Below the pieces are notes generated by a model. That model saw nothing but the letters and a program-made list of their open reading frames with translations. It was not told where the DNA came from and did no database searches. A stretch of 11,785 bases of DNA, taken from assembly GCA_012837655.1 (NCBI GenBank), contig DUQT01000028.1:1-11785 (forward strand), in the 5' to 3' direction. Both the position numbers and the translations under genes were made by a program. Shown one piece after another: positions 6,201 to 11,785 of this stretch (its first letter is position 1; every line of letters starts with the position of its first letter). This DNA comes from Actinomyces sp. Its GTDB lineage: Bacteria > Actinomycetota > Actinomycetes > Actinomycetales > Actinomycetaceae.

Positions 6201-7409
6201 ATGTCTGAACAGCTGTCACACTATCCCGCGGTCGCGGAGATTGACCTGCAAGCGCTCGCACACAACGTGCAGAAAATGCGCGAGTTCGCGCCGAATTCTC
6301 GGCACATGGGAATCATCAAGGCAGACGCATACGGCCATGGCCGCGCCCAAATCGCTGTGGCGCTCGCGGAAGCTGGCTACGACATCGTCGGAATCGCGCA
6401 GGTTGCCGAAGCACTTCAGGTCCGAAAAGAACTCGACGAAGCCGGTTTCAAGGACGTTGCTGTTTTCAGCTGGATCCTTCCGCCCAATGATGAAGCTGCT
6501 CTGCGCGAAGCCCTCACCGCCGGCGTGGAGCTCTCGGTTTCCAATATCGGCCAGATTCTGGCACTCAGCGCCCTTCAGATCCCGGGCCGCATCCACCTGA
6601 AAATAGACACCGGCATGGGTCGCGCGGGAGCCACCCCCGACCAGTTCCCGACCCTTGTCTCCGCAGCCCTGCAAGCACGCGAACGCGGACTGCAAACCGT
6701 CGGCATTTGGTCCCACCTTGCCCGCGCAGACGAAGCCAGCGAGGAGGGCCGCGAAGCCACAAAGCGTCAAATTCAGATTTTCGAGGACGCTGCTAACACC
6801 GCTCGAACGTTAGGGCTGGACGGATTCCAACTTCACCTCGCGGCAAGTTCGGGCCAGATTTGGCATCCGGATTCTCACTTCGACATGGTTCGCGACGGCA
6901 TCGCGATGTACGGCCTGTCCCCGGATCCGTCAAACGTGGCGACTCTGGACCTTGACCTGCAACCGGTAATGACTTTGAAGGCCCAACTAACCCAGGTCAA
7001 GAAGGTCAAAGCCGGACAGCCCGTCTCGTACGGAGGCACGTGGGTCGCACAGCGCGACACGTGGCTTGCAATCGTGCCACTTGGGTACGGCGACGGCATT
7101 CCGCGCCACGCATCCAACGCGGGACCAGTGCACGTGTGCACCCCGCACACGACTATTGACACGCACGTGGTGGGGCGCGTGTGCATGGACCAGTTCGTCA
7201 TCGACCTGGGGCCCGCCGACCAGGCGCCGGCAACAGCGGGGGACTGGGCCGTACTGTTTGGAAACCCACACCGTTTATCCACACGGGGATGCCCCACCGC
7301 GGATGATTGGGCTTTGGCAAGCGATACAATCAACTACGAAATCGTTACCCGGTTGGGCGCGCGAGTACCCCGCGAATTTCTGCCCGCGCACGCCGCTGGT
7401 ATCAACTAG
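6201..7409 (+). CDS. alr: Alanine racemase
   Basis: This pyridoxal-phosphate enzyme converts L- to D-alanine for peptidoglycan. The product is 402 aa, slightly longer than the usual 360-390. The N-terminal barrel carries 'IIKADAYGHG' at 38-47 with the cofactor lysine Lys40. 'KIDTGMGRAG' (134-143) supplies the conserved Arg141, and 'MVRDGIAMYGLSP' (229-241) carries Arg230, which contacts the cofactor. The C-terminal beta domain contains 'SYGGT' (276-280) with the second catalytic base Tyr277, 'PLGYGDGIPR' (293-302) and 'GRVCMDQ' (325-331). All catalytic residues are present. The ATG at 6201 has AGGAAG six bases upstream. The gene opens a co-directional cluster: tsaE begins 16 bp after its stop. 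The alr-tsaE-tsaB-rimI order is common in Actinobacteria. Confidence 0.96.
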   Translation: MSEQLSHYPAVAEIDLQALAHNVQKMREFAPNSRHMGIIKADAYGHGRAQIAVALAEAGYDIVGIAQVAEALQVRKELDEAGFKDVAVFSWILPPNDEAALREALTAGVELSVSNIGQILALSALQIPGRIHLKIDTGMGRAGATPDQFPTLVSAALQARERGLQTVGIWSHLARADEASEEGREATKRQIQIFEDAANTARTLGLDGFQLHLAASSGQIWHPDSHFDMVRDGIAMYGLSPDPSNVATLDLDLQPVMTLKAQLTQVKKVKAGQPVSYGGTWVAQRDTWLAIVPLGYGDGIPRHASNAGPVHVCTPHTTIDTHVVGRVCMDQFVIDLGPADQAPATAGDWAVLFGNPHRLSTRGCPTADDWALASDTINYEIVTRLGARVPREFLPAHAAGIN

Positions 7410-7425
7410 GAACCGTAGGAACTAA

Positions 7426-7953
7426 ATGTTTAGCATCACTGCGAAAGACGCGGAAGACACCAAGGCTTTGGGCGCGGCGCTAGCCGATTTTGTGCGCGGC
7501 GGCGACCTCGTCATGCTCACCGGCGACCTCGGCACTGGAAAGACAACGTTCACTCAGGGGCTGGGCCGCGCCATGGGAGTAAGAGGCCGCATCGCGTCAC
7601 CCACCTTCATCATTGCCCGTACCCATAAGGGAACCAACGGCCCCGACCTCGTACATGTGGATGCCTACCGCATCGAAGACCTGGACGACCTTGAAACGCT
7701 GGATTTGGATACCGCGCTCGAGGACGCAGTTGTGGTCGTCGAATGGGGCGAGGGCAAGACGGAAACCCTGGCTGATGATCGCCTAGAGATCGTGATTACG
7801 AACCCGACGGATATCCGGGAGGTCGGGGATGATCTGGAGGCCGCCGACTCGGGGCTGCGGGAACTTACTTTCAAGCCGGTGGGACTGCGCTGGCAGGCAG
7901 AAACGACGTTGGAGGACGACCTCCGCAAAGCAGTTGAGGACAACTACGCATGA
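7426..7953 (+). CDS. tsaE: tRNA t6A biosynthesis ATPase TsaE
   Basis: TsaE is the small ATPase that works with TsaB and TsaD to attach the threonylcarbamoyl group to A37 of ANN-decoding tRNAs. The 175-aa product has the Walker A loop 'GDLGTGKTT' at 33-41 with Lys39, then the family's 'RIASPTF' (55-61), 'HVDAYRI' (77-83) and 'VEWGE' (105-109). About 25 residues beyond the core (from ~150) make it longer than the ~150-aa E. coli protein, a modest tail rich in acidic residues. The ATG at 7426 has a TAGGA site at 7416-7420, 16 bp after the alr stop. The stop TGA overlaps the tsaB start in ATGA (7950-7953), suggesting translational coupling and matched expression of the two partners. Confidence 0.95.
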   Translation: MFSITAKDAEDTKALGAALADFVRGGDLVMLTGDLGTGKTTFTQGLGRAMGVRGRIASPTFIIARTHKGTNGPDLVHVDAYRIEDLDDLETLDLDTALEDAVVVVEWGEGKTETLADDRLEIVITNPTDIREVGDDLEAADSGLRELTFKPVGLRWQAETTLEDDLRKAVEDNYA

Positions 7954-8624
7954 TCGACCTATGTATTGACACTTCCGTTGGCGCAACTGTCGCGGTGGTG
8001 ACCGAAAACCACATTTCAACAGCGACCGAGGCCAGCACGCGTGCACACGCGGAACGCCTCTCCGTCCTCGTGTCAGATGCGCTTGAAGAGGCCGGATTTG
8101 GGCGCGCGTCAAAAGACGTGGACCTCGATCAGATTGTTGTCGGTACCGGCCCCGCGCCGTTTACGGGACTGCGTGCGGGACTTGTGACCGCGCGCGTGAT
8201 TGGGAAGGTGAATGACGTTCCCGTTCGAGGAATCGGATCGCTCGATATTTTGGCGCGCGAATACCTTGACGAAATGCCCACCGACGCTGAAATCGTCGTC
8301 GTAACAGATGCGCGCCGCAAGGAAGTTTACTGGGCGCATTACCGCGCTCGCGGCCCTCACGATGTTGAGTTGATTGAAGGGCCGGCCGTGAATTCCGCGG
8401 ATTTTGTGGCGAACAAGTTCAGCAACTCCAAGGTGAGCTTTGCCGGACCCGGATGTGCACTCTACCCGGACGCGCTTCCGTCCTCGTTAACGGATGAAGA
8501 CCTGGACGTCTCTATTGCGTCTAGGATTGTGCGCGCCCGTTTGGAAGCCGGTGTTGAGGACTTCCCGATCGAACCGCAGTACCTGCGCCGCCCCGACGTT
8601 CACATGGGAAAGAAAAAGCAGTGA
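7950..8624 (+). CDS. tsaB: tRNA t6A biosynthesis scaffold protein TsaB
   Basis: TsaB is an inactive homologue of TsaD that dimerises with it and is needed for the t6A modification of tRNA. The 224-aa product has the ASKHA-fold N-terminus 'MIDLCIDTS', then the signature 'GTGPAPFTGLRAG' at 65-77 (family form GPGSFTGLR), 'TDARRKEVYWA' at 119-129 and the usual C-terminal 'PIEPQYLRRPDV' at 206-217. The Gly-Ser of the usual signature is replaced here by Ala-Pro, a mild variant. It overlaps tsaE by 4 bp at its start and rimI by 4 bp at its end, so the three genes are probably translated as a coupled unit. Its partner gene tsaD is not in this window. Confidence 0.95.
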   Translation: MIDLCIDTSVGATVAVVTENHISTATEASTRAHAERLSVLVSDALEEAGFGRASKDVDLDQIVVGTGPAPFTGLRAGLVTARVIGKVNDVPVRGIGSLDILAREYLDEMPTDAEIVVVTDARRKEVYWAHYRARGPHDVELIEGPAVNSADFVANKFSNSKVSFAGPGCALYPDALPSSLTDEDLDVSIASRIVRARLEAGVEDFPIEPQYLRRPDVHMGKKKQ

Positions 8625-9172
8625 GCATCGAACCGGTCATCGAAACCATGACCGGCGCTGACCTTTTCGCCGCGATCGACCTCGAAGCTGAGATCTTCTC
8701 CGAATCAGATCGCTGGTCAGAATCCATGCTGACCGAAGAACTCACGCGCCCCGACCGCCTTTACCTGGGCGCGTTCGCTGACAAGCAACTCGTCGCAATG
8801 ATCGGTGTGCGCATTGCGCTCGACACCGACCTGATGACCGTTGGCGTGCGCCCCGACTGGCAGGGCAGGGGCCTCGCGTCGTGGCTTCTACAAGAAATGC
8901 TCCATACGCTACGCCGCGTGCGTATCATTGCCCCTAATCATTTTTTTATTGCCGAGGCCGATTGGCAGCCACCCCGAGAAAAAGGCGCAATCGAAAAGTC
9001 GGTGCGCCGCGTGCAGCGCATCCTGCTTGAAGTGCGCGCATCCAACGAGCCCGCCATCCGGCTATATGAATCCAACGGATTCCAGCACGTGGGCCGCATT
9101 CCGCGCTACTACCACCGACCCGAAGAAGATGCCCTCGTAATGGAGTACACCTTCTCGAGCGACGAAGCCTGA
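8621..9172 (+). CDS. rimI: GNAT N-acetyltransferase, RimI-type
   Basis: RimI-type enzymes acetylate the N-terminal alpha-amino group of proteins (ribosomal protein S18 in E. coli) using acetyl-CoA. The 183-aa product has the GNAT core: the acetyl-CoA-binding motif 'VRPDWQGRGLASWLL' at 76-90 and the RimI-like 'LLEVRASNEPAIRLYESNGF' at 135-154. Residues ~99-133 form an unusual insert between these motifs, with 'NHFFIAEADWQPPREKG' then a basic helix. Most RimI proteins are ~150 aa and have almost nothing there. Seven T residues (8941-8947) encode part of the insert, but the frame stays open and the downstream motif is in the same frame. The start is a GTG inside the GTGA overlap with tsaB, with GGGAAAG upstream. 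Family is secure. The S18 substrate is inferred from context. Confidence 0.85.
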   Translation: MSIEPVIETMTGADLFAAIDLEAEIFSESDRWSESMLTEELTRPDRLYLGAFADKQLVAMIGVRIALDTDLMTVGVRPDWQGRGLASWLLQEMLHTLRRVRIIAPNHFFIAEADWQPPREKGAIEKSVRRVQRILLEVRASNEPAIRLYESNGFQHVGRIPRYYHRPEEDALVMEYTFSSDEA

Positions 9173-9340
9173 CAGGGGAGTCGGCCGCTGGCTTCAGCCC
9201 AGCACCGCCCTCGAAGATTAAAACGATCCGCGCCCACGTGCCCGACGTGTGGTCGGTCGGAAACGCGCGCAAGAGCTCCAACAGCGTGCCAACGCTACGC
9301 GGCGCGACCGTGCGGGAAGTCCAGCACCGCCCTCGAAAAT
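9173..9340. other. rimI/nitroreductase convergent intergenic region
   Basis: The gap between the rimI stop and the stop of the minus-strand nitroreductase holds no tsaD and no convincing intrinsic terminator (the best hairpin, near 9187-9203, has only a 5-bp stem). Its main content is a pair of near-identical 20-bp repeats. Open frames across it have no recognisable protein features. Confidence 0.5.
9199..9340. repeat. 20-bp direct repeat pair
   Basis: CCAGCACCGCCCTCGAARAT occurs at 9199-9218 and at 9321-9340, with one difference (G versus A). The copies are 122 bp apart, in the same orientation, in a gap between convergent genes. Copy two ends directly at the nitroreductase stop codon. Read on the minus strand, both belong to the ATTTTCGAGGGCGGTGCTGG motif group seen in other intergenic regions here. 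Confidence 0.85.
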
Positions 9341-9937
9341 CTAGATTACGGAGACGACCTGTTCGGCGGATAGGCGCCCCTTGCGGGGACGGTAGCCAGG
9401 GTCGGTTGGTTCTGAGCCGACGACCAGGACCATGAACGGTTGCAGGGAAGTGCCCTGGAAGAGGTCGTCGTGGATCGCGGTGAAATCGCCGCCTGTCATT
9501 GGGCCGACGTGGAGACCGGCGCCGCGCAAACCGAGGATCAGGTACGCGACCTGCATGGTTGCGGTTTGGAGGGCGAGCTCATCGTTTCCGGCAAGGCTGT
9601 CAGCCAACTGCTGTGGAGAGCCCATCTCCACCATCCCTATGGAAAAATCCCGGTCGTAGGAAATGACCAACGCAAGCGGAGCATTCTTAACGTGCTCCTT
9701 GTTGACCTGCGACATGTGGGCGACCAAGCGCTCGCGGGCCTGCGGCGATTCAACAACGGTGATCCGCATCGCGGACGCGTTGTAAGCGGTCGGAGCCCAC
9801 CTAATCACGTCATAAACCCTGTCAACCACGCTACGATCGAGCTTTTCCGGCTGAAAAGACCTCTGCGTATGCGCCTCCAAAAAGAGGGCATCAATCGACT
9901 CTTTCGGCATCAACTTAGTGAATTCATTAGTGGTCAT
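9341..9937 (-). CDS. Nitroreductase-family FMN oxidoreductase (RutE/HadB-like)
   Basis: The 198-aa protein belongs to the FMN-dependent nitroreductase fold, most like the RutE/HadB branch (RutE is a probable malonic semialdehyde reductase in pyrimidine breakdown). Features: 'LFLEAHTQRSFQPEKL' at 18-33 with FMN-phosphate-contacting Arg26 region, 'VIRWAPTAYNASAMRI' at 44-59, the dimer and FMN loop 'GLRGAGLHVGPMTGGD' at 136-151, and a C-terminal 'YRPRKGRL' at 182-189. No rut-pathway genes flank it, so the RutE reaction cannot be assumed. A general NAD(P)H-dependent reductase of nitro or quinone compounds is equally possible. The ATG at 9937 lacks an obvious ribosome binding site. The gene is convergent with rimI and divergent from the sdh genes, an isolated single-gene unit inserted between two well-known clusters. 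Confidence 0.82.
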   Translation of the reverse strand: MTTNEFTKLMPKESIDALFLEAHTQRSFQPEKLDRSVVDRVYDVIRWAPTAYNASAMRITVVESPQARERLVAHMSQVNKEHVKNAPLALVISYDRDFSIGMVEMGSPQQLADSLAGNDELALQTATMQVAYLILGLRGAGLHVGPMTGGDFTAIHDDLFQGTSLQPFMVLVVGSEPTDPGYRPRKGRLSAEQVVSVI

Positions 9938-10200
9938 ATCTTGATTTCAACACAAAATTTGCCACGTTGGGCCCAGAACTAGGGCAACTTCCTTTTCGAA
10001 ACCTTGGTGTTTCTTAAAAGGTCGCGTTTTATTCTCGAGGGCGCAGTTTGGACGCGCGTTGGGTGGGTGTAAAACGATCTCTTGGTAATGGCATTAACTC
10101 GCATTAATACGCGGAAAAGTGCGTTTGTCCGAAATATTAAACGCAAACGCAAAAATCGTATAGGACTTCGTGCGTGGTTTGAGTGGGTAATCTCGAAGAC
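9938..10200. promoter_or_regulatory. Divergent control region between nitroreductase and sdhC
   Basis: This 263-bp AT-richer region must hold promoters for both flanking genes. Visible structures are: a hairpin 9991-10021 (CCTTTT/AAAAGG outer stem and GAAAC/GTTTC inner stem around a 6-nt loop), an ATTCTCGAGGGCGCAG motif at 10031-10046, a direct repeat GCATTAA at 10091-10097 and 10101-10107 (one helical turn apart), and GCGTTT (10121-10126) opposing AAACGC (10139-10144), which is itself repeated in tandem at 10145-10150. A TATAGG at 10159-10164 is a possible -10 for sdhC without a clear -35. A weak TTGGTA (10082) with TAATAC (10105) at 17-bp spacing is another option. No clear promoter for the nitroreductase is seen. 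Confidence 0.45.
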
Positions 10201-10905
10201 ATGGCCAATACAAATCTCGCTACGAGGAAGCGCAGGGCCTGGAATACCAATGTGTTCGTCAAGCAACTCATGGCTATTTCGGGCATCTTCTTCGTCCTTT
10301 TCGTAATCGTCCACGCGTACGGAAACCTGAAGATGTTCTTCGGCCAGGAAGCGTACGATCGCTACGCTGAATGGCTAAAGGGAGACGCCTTCTACCCGCT
10401 ACTGCCTGAAGGTGGACTTATTGTTATTTTCCGCATTGCCATGATCCTGCTGGCAGTGCTTCACATCGCTTCGGCGTTCTACACCTGGAACGTTTCCAGG
10501 AAGGCACGCGCTGATCGCTACACCGTAAAGAAGAACGTGACTGACGCTTACGCTGCGCGCACCATGCGCGTATCCGCTGTCATCCTCCTCTTCTTGATTA
10601 CATTCCACATCCTCCACTTCACCACCGCTACCATCCCGGCTGGCTTCGAAGCTAGTGAAATGTCTCCTTACATGAGGATGATCGGTGCATTCAGCAACCC
10701 GGCACTCGTTGTCCTGTACGCCGTATTTGTCGGAACTGTTGCGCTTCACATCGGTCACGGCACCTGGTCTGCACTGCAGTCCATGGGCTGGCTACGCCGT
10801 AACACCCAGAACGTCATGGTTGTTATCTCGGGTATCGTCGCGGCCATCGTGTTCGTGATGTTTATGGCGCCTCCGATTGGCATTGCAGTCGGAATGATCT
10901 CTTGA
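10201..10905 (+). CDS. sdhC: Succinate dehydrogenase/fumarate reductase cytochrome b558 subunit
   Basis: This membrane anchor binds two haems b and passes electrons between the flavoprotein/iron-sulfur subunits and quinone. The 234-aa product has five predicted membrane segments near 22-42, 74-95, 121-143, 166-187 and 206-228, the fused single-anchor form of the B. subtilis-type b558 family, as opposed to the separate SdhC and SdhD of E. coli. Candidate haem-ligand histidines lie within the segments: His38, His88, His136, His139, His183 and His186. Conserved stretches include 'VIVHAYGNLKMFFG' (35-48) and 'ALHIGHGTWSALQSMGW' (181-197). I chose ATG 10201. An in-frame GTG at 10183 would add six residues but has no ribosome binding site, and the GAAG before the ATG is also weak. 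The gene is followed 10 bp later by sdhA, forming the start of the operon. Confidence 0.92.
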   Translation: MANTNLATRKRRAWNTNVFVKQLMAISGIFFVLFVIVHAYGNLKMFFGQEAYDRYAEWLKGDAFYPLLPEGGLIVIFRIAMILLAVLHIASAFYTWNVSRKARADRYTVKKNVTDAYAARTMRVSAVILLFLITFHILHFTTATIPAGFEASEMSPYMRMIGAFSNPALVVLYAVFVGTVALHIGHGTWSALQSMGWLRRNTQNVMVVISGIVAAIVFVMFMAPPIGIAVGMIS

Positions 10906-10915
10906 GGAACGTGAA

Positions 10916-11785
10916 ATGACTGATCAGCTTATCCACGGCCTCTACCGCGAAGGCGAGAAAATCGCGGATACAAAGGCACCTTTGGATGTGCCTCTATCCG
11001 AGTGCTGGGAAACCCGTAAGTTTAACGCCAGGCTCGTTAACCCGGCTAACCGACGCAAGCTCAAGGTAATCATTGTTGGTACCGGTCTTGCCGGTGGTGC
11101 AGCCGCAGCTTCGCTTGGCGAAATGGGCTACCAGGTTGACGCGTTCTTCTACCAGGACTCCGCTCGTCGTGCGCACTCGATTGCTGCGCAGGGTGGTATT
11201 AACGCTGCGAAGAACTACCGCAACGACAACGACTCGGTATTCCGTCTCTTCTACGACACGGTCAAGGGCGGCGACTACCGCGCACGCGAAACAAACGTTT
11301 ACCGCCTTGCTGAAGTATCAGCAAACATCATTGACCAGTGTGTCGCGCAGGGCGTTCCGTTCGCCCGCGAATACGGCGGTCTGCTAGACAACCGCTCGTT
11401 CGGTGGCGTGCAGGTATCCCGTACCTTCTACGCTCGTGGTCAGACGGGTCAGCAGCTCCTGATTGGTGCCTACCAGGCACTTGAGCGCCAGGTTGAAGCT
11501 GGCACTGTTAAGGAGCACCGCCGCCACGAAATGATTGAACTAATCGTTCACGACGGTCGCGCACGCGGCATCGTTGCTCGCAACATGGTTACCGGTGAAC
11601 TTGAAACTCACCTGGCTGACGCTGTTGTTCTGGCAACGGGCGGCTACGGCAACGTGTTCTTCCTATCCACTAACGCGATGGGATGTAACGGTTCGGCTGC
11701 TTGGCGTGCACACCGCAAGGGCGCATACTTTGCTAACCCCTGCTACACGCAGATTCACCCGACCTGTATTCCGCAGCACGGTGAC
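10916..11785 (+). CDS. sdhA: Succinate dehydrogenase/fumarate reductase flavoprotein subunit (partial, cut at window end)
   Basis: The first 290 codons of the catalytic flavoprotein are present (full length in this family is roughly 650-680 aa), and the frame runs off the window without a stop. The subunit oxidises succinate, or reduces fumarate, at a covalently bound FAD. The dinucleotide-binding loop 'GTGLAGGAAAASL' lies at 55-67. 'RRAHSIAAQGG' (84-94) contains His87, the expected site of covalent FAD attachment. Further family blocks are 'YDTVKGGDYR', 'REYGGLLDNRSFGGVQVSRTF', 'ARGQTGQQLL', 'VLATGGYGNVFFLSTNAMG' and the active-site region 'HPTCIP' near the end. The ATG at 10916 has a strong TGAGGAA ribosome binding site (10903-10909) that overlaps the sdhC stop. 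The sequence resembles the flavoprotein paired with b558-type anchors. The direction of reaction in this organism (SDH or FRD) cannot be read from the fragment. Confidence 0.95.
   Translation, partial: MTDQLIHGLYREGEKIADTKAPLDVPLSECWETRKFNARLVNPANRRKLKVIIVGTGLAGGAAAASLGEMGYQVDAFFYQDSARRAHSIAAQGGINAAKNYRNDNDSVFRLFYDTVKGGDYRARETNVYRLAEVSANIIDQCVAQGVPFAREYGGLLDNRSFGGVQVSRTFYARGQTGQQLLIGAYQALERQVEAGTVKEHRRHEMIELIVHDGRARGIVARNMVTGELETHLADAVVLATGGYGNVFFLSTNAMGCNGSAAWRAHRKGAYFANPCYTQIHPTCIPQHGD

Noticed and set aside
6115..6600. 161-codon plus-strand frame across the GtrA-alr junction
   Set aside because: It overlaps the end of the GtrA gene and the first third of alr in another frame. Alr's own motifs there (Lys40 region) are intact, and the translation looks random and Ser/Arg-rich.
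8941..8947. Seven-T run in rimI as a possible frameshift or pseudogene
   Set aside because: The frame continues in register from the QGRGLA motif before it to the LLEVRASNEPA motif after it, so the gene reads as intact.
9187..9203. GCTGG/CCAGC hairpin as a rimI terminator
   Set aside because: The stem is only 5 bp and no T run follows.
8946..9281. 111-codon minus-strand frame covering the end of rimI and the gap, possibly a toxin-like small protein
   Set aside because: It is Arg/Gly/Pro-rich with no family features, and most of it is antisense to conserved rimI codons.
9440..9982. 180-codon plus-strand frame opposite the nitroreductase gene
   Set aside because: The minus-strand product has clear FMN-nitroreductase motifs along its whole length. 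The plus-strand translation has none.

Overview
This window is a chromosomal segment, about 11.8 kb, from a moderately GC-rich actinobacterium. I infer an Actinomycetaceae-like organism, without being able to name the species. The clues are an S9 protein with a long acidic N-terminal tail, the order rplM-rpsI-glmM-coaA-nnr-alr-tsaE-tsaB-rimI, and a diheme b558-type succinate dehydrogenase/fumarate reductase. Nearly all genes are housekeeping genes with intact family motifs. I found no rRNA, tRNA, CRISPR array, transposase or phage gene.

Layout: (1) 1-920 holds the end of rplM and all of rpsI, closed by a strong intrinsic terminator. (2) glmM (1047-2399) makes the amino-sugar precursor for peptidoglycan. 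(3) coaA lies on the minus strand, convergent with glmM. (4) A 285-bp divergent region with several direct repeats separates coaA from nnr, a fused NAD(P)H-hydrate epimerase/dehydratase (3861-5570). (5) A small GtrA-type membrane protein (5703-6134) follows, preceded by paired palindromic sites. (6) A tight plus-strand cluster follows: alr, tsaE, tsaB, rimI (6201-9172). The last three overlap by 4 bp at each junction. (7) A convergent RutE/HadB-like nitroreductase lies on the minus strand (9341-9937). (8) After a divergent control region come sdhC and the first 290 codons of the flavoprotein gene sdhA, which is cut by the window edge.

Functional links: glmM and alr feed cell-wall synthesis. 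TsaE and TsaB belong to the complex that makes the universal tRNA modification t6A, and RimI acetylates protein N-termini. Nnr repairs damaged NAD(P)H, and coaA starts coenzyme A synthesis. SdhC and SdhA belong to a membrane quinone-linked respiratory enzyme.

Nothing here amounts to a convincing new defence or mobile system. The unexplained material is between genes: a recurring motif close to ATTTTCGAGGGCGGTGCTGG found in four intergenic regions, a pair of GGTAGYTACC palindromes before the GtrA gene, a tandem 14-bp repeat over a possible nnr promoter, and paired repeats upstream of nnr. In addition, tsaD is not at its usual position after rimI.
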